A stretch of DNA of 36,819 nt from Bdellovibrionales bacterium Ga0074137 (GCA_001464715.1 LNDT01000003.1:1-36819); one strand, 5' to 3'; counted from the first letter of the stretch, positions 1 through 8,274 are shown. Translations and numbers: made by a program. The notes: generated from the letters alone by a model not told the origin.

Positions 1-1
1 G

Positions 2-64
2 AATGAAAACACCGAAGCAATTCGAAGAGGAATTCAACAACCAGGTTTAACGCTGGACGACTGA
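2..64 (+). CDS. Possible 3' end of an upstream gene (uncertain)
   Basis: Two forward frames are open from the left edge. One ends with TAA at 48-50 (last residues EEEFNNQV) and one with TGA at 62-64 (last residues GLTLDD). Either could be the tail of a gene starting outside the window, but too little is present to choose or to name a product. The 88 bases between here and the next gene hold a loose inverted repeat (GCCCCT at 104-109 with AGGGGC at 125-130) without a T-run. Confidence 0.2.
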   Translation, partial: NENTEAIRRGIQQPGLTLDD

Positions 65-152
65 AGTAAAAAGTGGCCCGAATAATCAGGTAAGCTCAGT
101 AGAGCCCCTAACCAAGGGAACGGGAGGGGCCGAAGAAATTTAAATTGAACGA

Positions 153-671
153 TTAGTTCTTTTTAAAAAATACGTAGTCAGCTTGGTACTTAACAGTTTG
201 CTTTGCGCCCATGTTATTCGCAGCACATGGATCTTTAGGGGGAGTTCCGCCTTGAGTGTTCAAGCGCTGAATGTAAGTCACGCCAACCATCATGCCTTTG
301 CCTTCTGCAGGATTGGCTTGAACCAATTGAAGAGGGATTGCATTTGGGTTCGGGCTAACCGCTAATTGCTTACCGGTGACCTTGCTGCCATCGCTGTGTT
401 CCCATGTTGGTCCAGCATAGTACTTTCCAACAGTTTTTTTCTTGGCATCAGTCAAAACTGCGTTCGGCCCTGCAAATGTCCACTCGTGGCCTGTGCCATC
501 AGGTTTTGCCTTACATTCGTAGGTGAGATCGCCAGCACCAACTAAAGTCATTGCGGCTTTGTTGCCCGTTGGAACAGCGATTTCAGCCGGCACGGTGGCG
601 GCCGTTGCAGTAGCGGCCGTTACAGTAGATACGGCGCCAAAAACAGAAGCGATTAAGATAAGCATTTTCAT
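153..671 (-). CDS. Secreted DUF3455 family protein
   Basis: A 172-residue protein with a signal peptide (about residues 1-24, Ala-rich end). The body matches the DUF3455 pattern: a YECK segment near residue 50, then EWTFAGP, the YAGPTWEHSDGSKV block, a PNAIPLQLV segment, and VTYIQRLNTQGGTPP followed by a C-terminal YQADYVFFKK. The family occurs in exported bacterial proteins and has no established biochemical role that I know of. The start is supported by an AAGGAGTCCT Shine-Dalgarno stretch directly upstream, and a promoter is visible at 705-733 on the same strand, so it is probably a single-gene unit. It points away from the UspA-like gene at 866. Family assignment is from motif recognition; function unknown. 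Confidence 0.8.
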   Translation of the reverse strand: MKMLILIASVFGAVSTVTAATATAATVPAEIAVPTGNKAAMTLVGAGDLTYECKAKPDGTGHEWTFAGPNAVLTDAKKKTVGKYYAGPTWEHSDGSKVTGKQLAVSPNPNAIPLQLVQANPAEGKGMMVGVTYIQRLNTQGGTPPKDPCAANNMGAKQTVKYQADYVFFKKN

Positions 672-704
672 AGGACTCCTTTGAGAACTTTGGTTGAGCC
701 CTAA

Positions 705-733
705 ATGCTATGGATCAAGCTATTGACAGTCAA
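705..733 (-). promoter_or_regulatory. Sigma70-type promoter of the DUF3455 gene
   Basis: Read on the minus strand, TTGACT (733-728) is followed after exactly 17 bases by TAGCAT (710-705). This is 5 of 6 and 4 of 6 matches to the consensus with ideal spacing. It lies 34 bases before the start codon at 671, leaving a short leader that holds the Shine-Dalgarno site. Confidence 0.5.
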
Positions 734-865
734 ACAACGCGTTTCCGGTGCGTGTGGAAGTGTCGACTCAGGCGCGTCAGGAACAAGAGTTTCTATACTG
801 GCAAAAAATAAAAGTTGAATGTAGATTTTTAAGGCCGGTAGCAGCAACAAGCCAGGAGTCAGCGT

Positions 866-1744
866 ATGAAAGCATTGTGGGCCTTCGAACCGTTCCATCA
901 AGATAAGGTGCAATTAAAAGGGATGCACGATGCGCTGAGCCTTCTTACGGGTTCGACCTCAGCGATTGATGTTGGGTTTGTCGTTACTCACACCGAGTCC
1001 TTGCTCAACTTGGCCTTCGATGTTCCGAAAGAAGAGCGGTTTAGCACTTACCCCCGGAAGTTAATCATCGAGAATCTTAAAGAGGCTCGTGTAAAACTCG
1101 AGAACAAACGAATCCATATTGTTGATTGCGAGACAATGTCGACCACAAAATCTGTCGACGCTTTGCTAAAGCTCGCAAAAGTTCGCGGCTGTGGTCTCAT
1201 TGGGCTGTTCACACATGCCAGAAAAGGGTACGCCCGCTTTGCCGTTGGGAGTTTTGCTGAAACTGTAATTCACAGAAGTAAAGTGAGTCTTTTGATTTTT
1301 AATCCTCAGACTCGAATGGCGCCGAAGATAAGACAGACTTTTTTTGCCAGCGATTTTAGTCCGGCATCAAAAAAGCACTTAAAGCAGGTGATTGCTCAAT
1401 GTAAAAAGCTAAGGTCCGGTCTCACGGTGTTTCATCATGCCGAGATGACTTACGAGTGGTCTCTTTCTGAATCGAGTCCCGGCGTTCGCGCCTACCGGCA
1501 ACGAGTGAATCGGATGAAGATTTGGATTGAGAACGAGTGTCGTCGCGCCAACGTGCCGTCGGAGGTTGTCGTGCAGACGGATTTGAAGCCAACATCGGAG
1601 CTTGTTCTTTTACAAGCGGGAAAGAAAAAAGCAGATCTTGTCATTGTCAGCGCAAAAACGGGAATTCTTGCCTCACTGATGGGCGGAAGTGTGACTCGAC
1701 AGGTTGTTCGCGGGAGCAACGTCCCAGTTTTGGTACTGAAGTAG
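866..1744 (+). CDS. Universal stress protein (UspA) family protein
   Basis: A 292-residue protein, about twice the length of a single Usp domain, so probably a tandem-domain member with a degenerate first half. The C-terminal half is the recognisable one: residues around 155-292 begin with a KIRQTFFASDFS strand like the start of Usp domains and end with a LVIVSAKTG segment, then the GGS-VTRQVVRGSNVPVLVL block that forms the ATP-binding end of UspA folds. The first half keeps alternating strands and helices but no clear nucleotide motif. ATG at 866 is preceded by AGGAG at 854-858, and a TATACT -10-like hexamer lies at 794-799. Expected to be cytoplasmic, acting in stress tolerance; partner unknown. 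Confidence 0.75.
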   Translation: MKALWAFEPFHQDKVQLKGMHDALSLLTGSTSAIDVGFVVTHTESLLNLAFDVPKEERFSTYPRKLIIENLKEARVKLENKRIHIVDCETMSTTKSVDALLKLAKVRGCGLIGLFTHARKGYARFAVGSFAETVIHRSKVSLLIFNPQTRMAPKIRQTFFASDFSPASKKHLKQVIAQCKKLRSGLTVFHHAEMTYEWSLSESSPGVRAYRQRVNRMKIWIENECRRANVPSEVVVQTDLKPTSELVLLQAGKKKADLVIVSAKTGILASLMGGSVTRQVVRGSNVPVLVLK

Positions 1745-2041
1745 AATCGGAATGTTTCTGCTGGTGGATTTTCCGAACGGAAGCAAAAGTCGCTCACAAA
1801 AATTCGACCTGATTTAATATATTATACATTTTTTACCTCCCTCGCCTTCGATGAAAATCCCGTCTATTAGCTAGGGAAAAAAGCTTGAGACCGATTTGTG
1901 TATTACATTTCGGTGAGCAGGTAGATATTTCCGTTCGAAGCTCTAAACATTGTTTAGTTGTTTTGCGATCGGCAGAGCATTAGCTCTTCCGCCTCAAGGG
2001 CTCGAATCATGCGCGCAAATAAATAATAATTGGGAGACGTT
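1745..2041. other. Intergenic region with two inverted repeats
   Basis: These 297 bases hold no convincing gene. An AT-rich stretch with the palindrome TAATATATTA (1815-1824) and a T6 run follows the UspA-like gene. A perfect 7+1+7 inverted repeat, CTAAACA-T-TGTTTAG, sits at 1943-1957, and a hairpin of AGAGC/GCTCT with flanking CGG/CCG at 1970-1991. Both lie upstream of the small gene at 2042 and are candidate operator or leader structures. No T-run follows the hairpin, so it does not look like a terminator. Confidence 0.5.
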
Positions 2042-2509
2042 ATGAAGATGGCTATTGTTCCATGGCTTGCCACGCTCGCGATTTCTTGCAAAAGCTCCGC
2101 TACCAACTGCGTCAGTGAAAGTTTTTATGACATGGATTCTGTCGCTAAGTTCGCAAAAGTTCAGAACTGTTATTTCATGGACCTCGAAAGTATTCCGGGT
2201 CCGCACACGTCCGCCGATCGCCAGTTCAATTACTTTGCATCAAAACTGAACGAATACGCGCGTCTCTTCGGTGCGAAGTCGATCGATACGGCCTCCCTCG
2301 AATACATGTTTTATCCCGAAGTTTTAAAGGGCGGTCTTTCAGCCGATGACTCCAGAGATATCGAATTCACATACATTCAGGCTTACTCATGTGTTTCCGA
2401 GTCCGGGAAAACGGTCGTCAAATCGCTTCCGATCACGGTGCGCGGAACAGTGGGAGCTACGGGCGTCTGCCTAACGGCAAATACCAAAGTCTGCAGTTCG
2501 CTGCTTTAG
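2042..2509 (+). CDS. Small exported protein, possible lipoprotein, unknown function
   Basis: A 155-residue protein I do not recognise. It starts with a short hydrophobic segment (MKMAIVPWLATLAISC), whose LAIS-C end could be a lipobox with Cys16 as the lipid attachment site, although the n-region is short. The mature part has several cysteines (after residues 16, 22, 41, and near the C-terminus), consistent with disulfides outside the cytoplasm, and no recognised domain. An in-frame TTG lies 12 bases earlier, but ATG 2042 is preferred because GGGAG at 2032-2036 is correctly spaced for it. It lies on the same strand as the M16 lipoprotein, 103 bases upstream of that gene's likely start. Confidence 0.6.
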   Translation: MKMAIVPWLATLAISCKSSATNCVSESFYDMDSVAKFAKVQNCYFMDLESIPGPHTSADRQFNYFASKLNEYARLFGAKSIDTASLEYMFYPEVLKGGLSADDSRDIEFTYIQAYSCVSESGKTVVKSLPITVRGTVGATGVCLTANTKVCSSLL

Positions 2510-2612
2510 GCGAATCTGCAGCCAGTTCTTTGGTGAATTGTTTGGCGAAATGTTTGCAGTGAAGCGGTCCGTAACCCAACGGATCAACTGCCCACTGCGA
2601 AGGATGGCCCCT

Positions 2613-5537
2613 ATGGCTAAAAACCACTGGTTTAAACTTACAATTCTCACTGTATTTCTGGGGCTTTTCCAGGGCTGTACAGCCGGCGGTTTCGGCGGCA
2701 GTTCTGGAGGGCCAGCGCCCTCGCCGTCGGTTCCAAACGGGGTCTCTGCTACGGAGAAGATCCAAACAGACCGGTCACAAACGACGTTCGTTCTTCCAAA
2801 TGGTCTGGATGTCCTTGTTGTTTCTAGTCCCAAATTCACAAAGGCTTCGGCCGCGATGGCCGTCCCGGTGGGTTCGTGGGCTGACCCAGAAGAGCACCAA
2901 GGATTGGCACATTTTCTTGAGCACATGCTGTTTTTGGGCACCAAAGAGTACCCCGATGCTGGCGAATACACGGCCGTTATTGCGAAAAATGGGGGCTACT
3001 CGAATGCCTACACGGCACGCACGTTTACGAACTACTTTTTTGAAGTGAATTCGGAAGCGCTTCCGGAAGTCTTGCGTCGGTTTTCTCGTTTCTTCGTTTC
3101 ACCAACGCTTGATTCTAAGTATATCGACAAAGAAAAAAACGCCGTTCACAGCGAGTTCGATAAGAACATTCGAAGCGACGGATGGCGTTTTTGGCAAATG
3201 TTTGGCCTCACCGAGCCCGAAGGGCATCCGGCCAGAAAATTCAATATTGGTTCAAGAACGACTCTCAAAAATGCCTCATCGGCTGTCCTTCGCGAGTTTT
3301 ACGAAAAGCACTATTCCTCAGACACAATGAAGCTTGTGGTTCTTGGGCCGCAATCCGCAGCTGAACTTCGCTCCATGGTGGAGTCCAATTTTCCCGACGT
3401 TCCAAACCGTGAGCTAAAGAAAAAACCGAGCGATCTTCTTGTCCCGAAGTCTCAAGCTGGAAAATGGCTGGATATTAAGTCCATCGGAAACCGCGATACG
3501 CTGACAATTCTTTTTCCAAGTTCAGGCTACGACCTTCATTGGCAGTCAAAGCCCGGTGCGATTCTTGGCGGCCTTGTGGGATCCGAGAATCCGGGTTCTT
3601 TAGCTTCGATTCTAAAACGAAAGCAGTGGATCACCAGTTTGAGCGCAGGAAGCCAGGATCTGGCTGAAGGTGTCGATGCGGGCTACTTCAATATCGGCCT
3701 TGAGCTGACAGAAAAAGGTCGCTCTGAACAGGTCGAAGTTCTTAAGACTGTTTTTTCGGTTCTTGGCGAAATTCAAAAACAAGGTGTTAAGAATTATCTC
3801 TTCACTGAAAAGCAGACGATGGCGCGCCTCGCGTTTGAGAATCGCGGACTGGTCGACGGTGCCGACGAAGCGGCTCGAATCGCTGCTTTGATGTTGGTCC
3901 ACCCGGCGCTCGAAGTTGACGAAAGATCAAGTCTCTATTTTTCATCCGACGATGAGCTGATGACAAAGTTCCTTAAAACTCTCACGCCCTCGAATGCGAC
4001 CGTGATGACTCAATCTCCCGGGGCACGCACCGACAAAATTGAGCCGTTCTACGGAACCGAATATAGCATGAAAGAAATCCCGAAAGAGACGAAGCAGGAA
4101 TGGGAAGTGGCAATGGCCACATCGGTTTCAGACTATAAGTATCCCGCCGTGAATCCATGGATTCCCACTTCGTTTATTATCCACAAGACCGAGGCAGCGC
4201 CTGTCCCGCGGCTTCTTGGTGAACCTAAAGATGGACCCCTGTGGTTCAAACAAGAAAGCGGCCCGGACACAAAGCCCATGGCATTTGCGACATTTAATAT
4301 TTGGACACCCGAGATCGCGCGAAATTCGCGGACGGTTTTATTGGCGCAGATCTACGAAAAAGCTTTCGGTATTACGCAGACGGAGCGTTTGGCACCCATG
4401 TTTGAAGCGGGTTACGGCGTATCGATCGATCTTAAGTCGGGATTTGTGCAGGTCAAAGTTCAGGGCTATTCTGAAAAGTTCTCGGATGTTCTCTTCGACA
4501 TTTTGGCGTCGCCGGTGAACAGGCTCGACTCGATATCAATCACCGAGGATGATCTTGTGAAGATTAAAGGTGATCTTAAAAAAGAGTTCGCTGATCACAA
4601 AGTGAAGTCGGCGATCGACCGCACTGTTGCTCGAAAACGGGCTCTTATGTTCTCTCCATCCTTTGAAGTAGAGGACTATGAGCCCTTCCTGGATGAGATT
4701 ACTGTTTCGGAATTTGATGCATTCGTAAAAACTCTCTTTAGTCGAATCCATGTCGGTGGGTTGGTTTACGGAAACCTTCAAGCCAATTCGCTCGAAGAGC
4801 TCATGCCGCGAATCGTTTCTAATTTGAAAGCAGAGCGATTGTCTGACGAGGAAGTAAAAGCGATAGTTCCAAAAGAGAACATCATAAAGCCGTCGCAGAA
4901 ATTCGTGTCCGTGATGGAAGGTGCCGACAACAACAATGGAATGATCGTTCAGCTTGAGACGGGGCTTCGCAATCCTACGAACGTAGCCCTGAACATGGTT
5001 CTCGGAACCCTTCTTCAGGGGCGCTACTACAGCGAAATGCGAACGAACCAGCAACTTGGCTACATCGTTCAAGGCGGCGCCAGCACGACGCCAGCAGCGA
5101 CACGACTTGATTTCTATATCCAGTCGAGCGACTACCAGCCCGAGGAATTGTCGAAACGAACGGCTGCATTCTTGGCGACGTTACTTGTTGAAATCGACAC
5201 ACTGCTTGAGCAGCAGTTTGTGACGGTACGAGACGGACTCATTCTTGAGCTTTCGCGCAAACCCTCCGTGATGGCCGAGCGCTTTCAAAGTCTAGAGAAT
5301 CTTTGGGGGAACCGCGATGCCGAGTGGACGTACGACGAAAACCTCATCGAGGCACTTCGCACGATTAAAAAAGAAGACGTGAAGATTCACGCCGTCAAAG
5401 CTCTAACACCAGTGTCCCAGGCTCGTCTTTCGATCTACTACTATGGATCAAAATCGACGATGCCAAAGGACTTCGGTGGTGACATTCCTGTACCGAATGT
5501 AAGGAATTTTCCGAAGATGCTTCTCTTCACCAAGTAA
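2613..5537 (+). CDS. M16 family zinc metallopeptidase lipoprotein (pitrilysin/insulysin-like)
   Basis: A 974-residue two-lobed M16 peptidase. The inverted zinc motif HFLEH is at residues 100-104 (His100, Glu103 catalytic base, His104), and the distal zinc Glu is in the EKNAVHSEFDKN segment about 70 residues on. Length and order fit the single-chain pitrilysin/insulysin subfamily: active half first, inactive half second, and an RTNQQLGYIVQGG block near the C-terminus as in insulysins. The N-terminus is a lipoprotein signal with lipobox LFQG-C, so Cys22 is the likely lipidated residue, followed by a Gly/Ser/Pro linker; it should act on peptides in the periplasm or at the outer membrane. The longer frame from 2538 is rejected because ATG 2613 has AAGGA at 2600-2604 and gives a proper signal sequence. 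Confidence 0.93.
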   Translation: MAKNHWFKLTILTVFLGLFQGCTAGGFGGSSGGPAPSPSVPNGVSATEKIQTDRSQTTFVLPNGLDVLVVSSPKFTKASAAMAVPVGSWADPEEHQGLAHFLEHMLFLGTKEYPDAGEYTAVIAKNGGYSNAYTARTFTNYFFEVNSEALPEVLRRFSRFFVSPTLDSKYIDKEKNAVHSEFDKNIRSDGWRFWQMFGLTEPEGHPARKFNIGSRTTLKNASSAVLREFYEKHYSSDTMKLVVLGPQSAAELRSMVESNFPDVPNRELKKKPSDLLVPKSQAGKWLDIKSIGNRDTLTILFPSSGYDLHWQSKPGAILGGLVGSENPGSLASILKRKQWITSLSAGSQDLAEGVDAGYFNIGLELTEKGRSEQVEVLKTVFSVLGEIQKQGVKNYLFTEKQTMARLAFENRGLVDGADEAARIAALMLVHPALEVDERSSLYFSSDDELMTKFLKTLTPSNATVMTQSPGARTDKIEPFYGTEYSMKEIPKETKQEWEVAMATSVSDYKYPAVNPWIPTSFIIHKTEAAPVPRLLGEPKDGPLWFKQESGPDTKPMAFATFNIWTPEIARNSRTVLLAQIYEKAFGITQTERLAPMFEAGYGVSIDLKSGFVQVKVQGYSEKFSDVLFDILASPVNRLDSISITEDDLVKIKGDLKKEFADHKVKSAIDRTVARKRALMFSPSFEVEDYEPFLDEITVSEFDAFVKTLFSRIHVGGLVYGNLQANSLEELMPRIVSNLKAERLSDEEVKAIVPKENIIKPSQKFVSVMEGADNNNGMIVQLETGLRNPTNVALNMVLGTLLQGRYYSEMRTNQQLGYIVQGGASTTPAATRLDFYIQSSDYQPEELSKRTAAFLATLLVEIDTLLEQQFVTVRDGLILELSRKPSVMAERFQSLENLWGNRDAEWTYDENLIEALRTIKKEDVKIHAVKALTPVSQARLSIYYYGSKSTMPKDFGGDIPVPNVRNFPKMLLFTK

Positions 5538-5544
5538 TGGATCG

Positions 5545-6309
5545 CTAAAGCGCCGCCGCAGTTCTGTGGCGGCGAAGCCAAAATGCAAAGATCACCGGTA
5601 GAGACAGAAGAAGCATCAGCCCGGCCGCTGATCCTGGTGGCGGGCTTGAGGCGTTTTTCGCTAGGCCGCAACCCATCAACTGGTCCTGACCAAGTTCGTT
5701 TCGTGGGTAGAGGTAGGTGATTGCATCAATATCATCTTGAGCCAGAGTGAAGCTTGTTTTCGCGCTGGCGTCGGACCACATCAGAGCCCCCGCATCTTGC
5801 GAATGACCGATACCAAGAACGTGTCCCATCTCGTGCGCCATCACGACTTTTCTGGCGACGTCAGGTTGATTTTCAACGCTCGATTGTCCGCCAGAGGCAT
5901 TGATGATTAAGAGGCCCGTCACAATCGGACCACCCAATACTTGGCGATTCCCACGTCCGACACCAGCGGTGCCGTCGTTCGATCCTGCTCCAGCAAAAGG
6001 AGTCATATCCGACGTGCAATAGATTGTCGGTGGGTTGGAATCCGTTGTGCTTGTGGTTGAGCCACCATAGGACAATTTGATTCGACTTGTTGGAACCTGA
6101 TTCCAAACTTTTATCGACTCTTGCACGAGGGCGACAATATCAACTCCGGCTGGACAGTTCGAAGTATTGACCAAAAACTTCACTTCTGGATCGGCCCAAC
6201 CCTGTGCGCCGCCATCGTTTCCAGAAAGGGTGAAAGCGTTTGTCAGGAGCGGGATCGTACTTAGAAATCCACCAAGAGCCGCTGAAGCCACTAATTTCGA
6301 AAATTTCAT
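5545..6309 (-). CDS. Secreted matrixin-type zinc metalloprotease with C-terminal anchor
   Basis: A 254-residue protein with a signal peptide (to about residue 25, after LLTNAF). The metzincin motif HEMGHVLGIGH (about residues 157-167) gives three zinc-binding His and the catalytic Glu, and the following GALMW segment provides the Met-turn. The N-terminal part (SIKVWNQVPTSRIKLSYGG) resembles the start of matrixin catalytic domains. The C-terminus is unusual: MGCG, a Ser/Pro linker, a hydrophobic helix and a final WLRRHR, a layout like MYXO-CTERM-type sorting tails. It would be an exported, surface-anchored protease. It lies 28 bases downstream of the beta-barrel-like gene on the same strand, probably one operon. 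An AAAGGA site precedes the start. Its stop is 7 bases from that of the convergent M16 gene. Confidence 0.85.
   Translation of the reverse strand: MKFSKLVASAALGGFLSTIPLLTNAFTLSGNDGGAQGWADPEVKFLVNTSNCPAGVDIVALVQESIKVWNQVPTSRIKLSYGGSTTSTTDSNPPTIYCTSDMTPFAGAGSNDGTAGVGRGNRQVLGGPIVTGLLIINASGGQSSVENQPDVARKVVMAHEMGHVLGIGHSQDAGALMWSDASAKTSFTLAQDDIDAITYLYPRNELGQDQLMGCGLAKNASSPPPGSAAGLMLLLSLPVIFAFWLRRHRTAAAL
5551..5574 (+). terminator. GC-rich hairpin after the M16 gene
   Basis: CGCCGCCGCAG (5551-5561) pairs with CTGTGGCGGCG (5564-5574) across a TT loop, giving an 11-bp stem with one G-T pair. It begins 13 bases after the M16 stop codon, inside the 3' end of the convergent matrixin gene. No T-run follows, so it may be a transcript-end stabiliser or factor-dependent stop rather than a classic intrinsic terminator. 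Confidence 0.4.
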
Positions 6310-6337
6310 TCAATAGATCCTTTCAAGAGCGAATTTT

Positions 6338-6979
6338 TTAAAGCGCATAAGAGTAGCTAAAAACTAGACTCGGCGTGCGCTTTTCAGAGAGAAGACCTTC
6401 GAAAATAAAATCAAAACCAAATCGAGAGGAGCCGTATTCGAAAGAAGAACCCAAAAGAATGAGGCCCGTTGTGACGGAGCTCGATCGTGACGGTTGGACG
6501 AACTGTGTGGGTGTTGTGCCGTTCAAAAGCGTTACCACTCCGCCGTTTCCTTGGATCGTATAGCGGGTGAGTCCAATCCCGAACTGCCAGTCCAGTACGG
6601 ACTCAGTCCATCGGTAGAGATCGAAACCAACAGGCAAAACAAGCTGTAGTAGCGTTGTCGTCGTAGCATCGCCGGCCGAGTTTCGGCCGATCGGCGTGTA
6701 GGACAGCTGTGGCGATACGTACCATTCTGTTGTCACCAAGTAGTCGTACTTAATGAAAATGGGGTAAGTGAAAGCGCCGGCGGTCGAAGGGGCGGCGTCG
6801 ACCGTTTTCGTAATTTTTCCGAGGGCGTTTTGTTGGTAGAGTGCGGCACCGATCCGGAAAGCACCATCGCGAAAAGCGAGCGCCGGTTGGGGTGTCACAG
6901 AAAGAGTGCCCGCAAAAAGAGCACCCAATGTGAGAGCGCGTAGGAAGCCAAGCGACAGAGCATGATTTTTTAAATTCAT
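6338..6979 (-). CDS. Outer-membrane beta-barrel-like protein
   Basis: A 213-residue exported protein with a signal peptide ending near QPALA-F (about residue 35). The mature part is built of short alternating amphipathic strands with aromatic ends (YPIFIKYDYLV, WYVSPQLSYTPIG, FDLYRWTESVLDWQFGIGL) and closes with LVFSYSYAL, a C-terminal pattern typical of outer-membrane barrels, although the last residue is Leu and not Phe. About eight strands would fit the length. No family is recognised. CAGGGAC directly before ATG is a good ribosome site. A TTGACA hexamer (7016-7011, minus strand) and an AT-rich palindrome (7037-7058) lie upstream. Probably co-transcribed with the matrixin gene downstream. 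Confidence 0.6.
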   Translation of the reverse strand: MNLKNHALSLGFLRALTLGALFAGTLSVTPQPALAFRDGAFRIGAALYQQNALGKITKTVDAAPSTAGAFTYPIFIKYDYLVTTEWYVSPQLSYTPIGRNSAGDATTTTLLQLVLPVGFDLYRWTESVLDWQFGIGLTRYTIQGNGGVVTLLNGTTPTQFVQPSRSSSVTTGLILLGSSFEYGSSRFGFDFIFEGLLSEKRTPSLVFSYSYAL

Positions 6980-7036
6980 GTCCCTGATGAAATCTTAATT
7001 GGAATTTAAGTGTCAATTTAACAAACGGCGACTCTC

Positions 7037-7058
7037 AATTTATCTGTTTAGATAAATT
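7037..7058. promoter_or_regulatory. AT-rich inverted repeat upstream of the beta-barrel gene
   Basis: AATTTATC (7037-7044) and GATAAATT (7051-7058) form a perfect 8-bp inverted repeat around a 6-base loop. It lies 58-79 bases before the start codon at 6979 and just upstream of a TTGACA hexamer read on the minus strand, a typical place for a regulator site. It could also be a weak AT hairpin at the end of the lipoprotein transcript coming from 7108. Confidence 0.35.
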
Positions 7059-7107
7059 TAAAACAAGATTAAATTCCCACGATCCAGAGCTGGCCGTGCG
7101 CGACCGG

Positions 7108-8100
7108 CTAGGGGACTTTTGTAAGAATTAAGTTTGTCGCAAGTCCACGGGTTCGTGTTTGCGGCGAAGTTCCGACGCCGGTGCTGAGATCCGAAATATA
7201 AAGTCTCGCGGGCTGTCCGACGGGAAATTCAACTCGGCGAAACATATAAATGGTTGTTGAGGCCCAAACGCCGTTGCATCCGGTCAATGTAATATCGCGG
7301 GTCACATTCGCGGCCCAACCTGTGAGGCCGCAGTAGGCTTGAGCGTTCAGAGTTTGAGCGGCCTGTGCGGAAAGCGGTCGAACGCTCGATGAGTGGTTGA
7401 TCACATTGTACTCGAAACCTGTGAGGCCACTCAACGTGGGAACATTCTCGGCGCCCACGCTGTGCGCTCCCGAAATAACGTGCTCAAGGATCGGCGTTCC
7501 GCAATCAGCACTAAAAATGGTTTCTCGAAATTGAAACGTCCCAAGATTCGAAGACGAATAAGAGGCGATGATGGGGCTTGTTGTCGGCGTGCAGGTGCTC
7601 TTTGCGAAATTGCCCAGCATCTGCCCGATGCCGCGCGCCTCGACTTGAAGTCGAAGGGTTTGGTTCGGACCACGATTTCCTTCAGGATCAATCGGGTAAA
7701 TCGTGAGAGTGTCTTCGCCAATAAATCCTACGTTCGGCGTATAACTAAAGCCTCTGTCGGCCATTGTATTTGTTGTGTCGATAACAACCTGTCCTGATCT
7801 CGGCGGAGTAATTATAACAAAATTAATCTGGGCAGGATTTGTGTCGCTATCCAAAATCGGAAGCGCCACACGTGTCGTTACATTCATCGCAAGCGATGCG
7901 GGTGTAGTTTGTGGTACGAGCGCTGGAATTCGATTGGGAGTCCCTGTGTCTCCGGCAGTGTCTCCATCGGATGAAAGCCCTGAGGATGTATTGACGCTTA
8001 TGGCTTCGAATCCGCTTCCACAGTTTTGAAAGCTAATCACACCTAAAAAGACCGCACCGCCGACCAGGATGTAGTTTCGAACTTGTTGAAATTTAATCAT
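7108..8100 (-). CDS. Lipoprotein with bacterial Ig-like (tandem-95 type) domain
   Basis: A 330-residue lipoprotein. The signal ends with VISFQN-C, so the Cys about residue 26 is the lipidated one, followed by a Ser/Thr/Gly linker. Residues about 65-155 form an Ig-like domain of the tandem-95/cadherin-like kind: a leading TRVALPILDSD segment, then PPRSGQVVID, and FSYTPNVGFIGEDTLTIYPIDPEGN. The C-terminal 170 residues carry several cysteines and no family I recognise. It should sit on the periplasmic or outer surface and may act in adhesion. The frame is open back to 8181 but the signal peptide fits only ATG 8100; the ribosome site (GAGAA) is weak. A large inverted repeat sits in its leader at 8157-8189. 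Confidence 0.75.
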   Translation of the reverse strand: MIKFQQVRNYILVGGAVFLGVISFQNCGSGFEAISVNTSSGLSSDGDTAGDTGTPNRIPALVPQTTPASLAMNVTTRVALPILDSDTNPAQINFVIITPPRSGQVVIDTTNTMADRGFSYTPNVGFIGEDTLTIYPIDPEGNRGPNQTLRLQVEARGIGQMLGNFAKSTCTPTTSPIIASYSSSNLGTFQFRETIFSADCGTPILEHVISGAHSVGAENVPTLSGLTGFEYNVINHSSSVRPLSAQAAQTLNAQAYCGLTGWAANVTRDITLTGCNGVWASTTIYMFRRVEFPVGQPARLYISDLSTGVGTSPQTRTRGLATNLILTKVP

Positions 8101-8156
8101 CTTTACATTCTCTAATTGAACCACCAAGTGTGTCAAATTTGAGCATGTGATCGTTC

Positions 8157-8189
8157 CTCGACTCGACTCATTTTGAGTCATGAGTCGAG
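8157..8189. repeat. Long inverted repeat in divergent spacer
   Basis: CTCGACTC (8157-8164) plus GACTCA (8165-8170) pair with TGAGTC (8174-8179) and GAGTCGAG (8182-8189): 14 pairs, a TTT loop and a 2-base bulge (8180-8181). The left arm itself contains a CGACT direct repeat. It lies 57 bases upstream of the lipoprotein start at 8100, so in its probable leader or promoter. No T-run adjoins it. Confidence 0.6.
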
Positions 8190-8274
8190 ACCTGGCGGAT
8201 AGGGCAGTACCTCATTCTGTTTTCGTTTTGTTTCGTTCTGGTTTTGTTTGCTGCTCTCAGCCATCGGTCTATTT

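Noticed and set aside
763-799. Full promoter for the UspA-like gene
   Set aside because: TATACT at 794-799 is a good -10 but the nearest -35-like hexamer is about 25 bases away, so only the -10 was mentioned.
1958-2010. tRNA-like text: CGGCAGAGCA followed by GCTCGAATC
   Set aside because: The D-stem partner for GAGC is missing, the anticodon stem does not pair and there is no acceptor stem, so it does not fold as a tRNA. At most a chance resemblance or old remnant.
4536-5072. 178-codon minus-strand frame inside the M16 gene
   Set aside because: Shadow frame of a long, motif-supported peptidase gene; no independent evidence.
7083-7110. AGCTGG/CCGGCT hairpin as terminator of the Ig-like lipoprotein gene
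   Set aside because: The stem is short with a wobble pair and a large loop, and no T-run follows on the minus strand.
8221-8250. T/G-rich tandem stretch as a CRISPR-like or satellite repeat
   Set aside because: Only three imperfect 10-base units without spacers; it is low-complexity promoter-region sequence.
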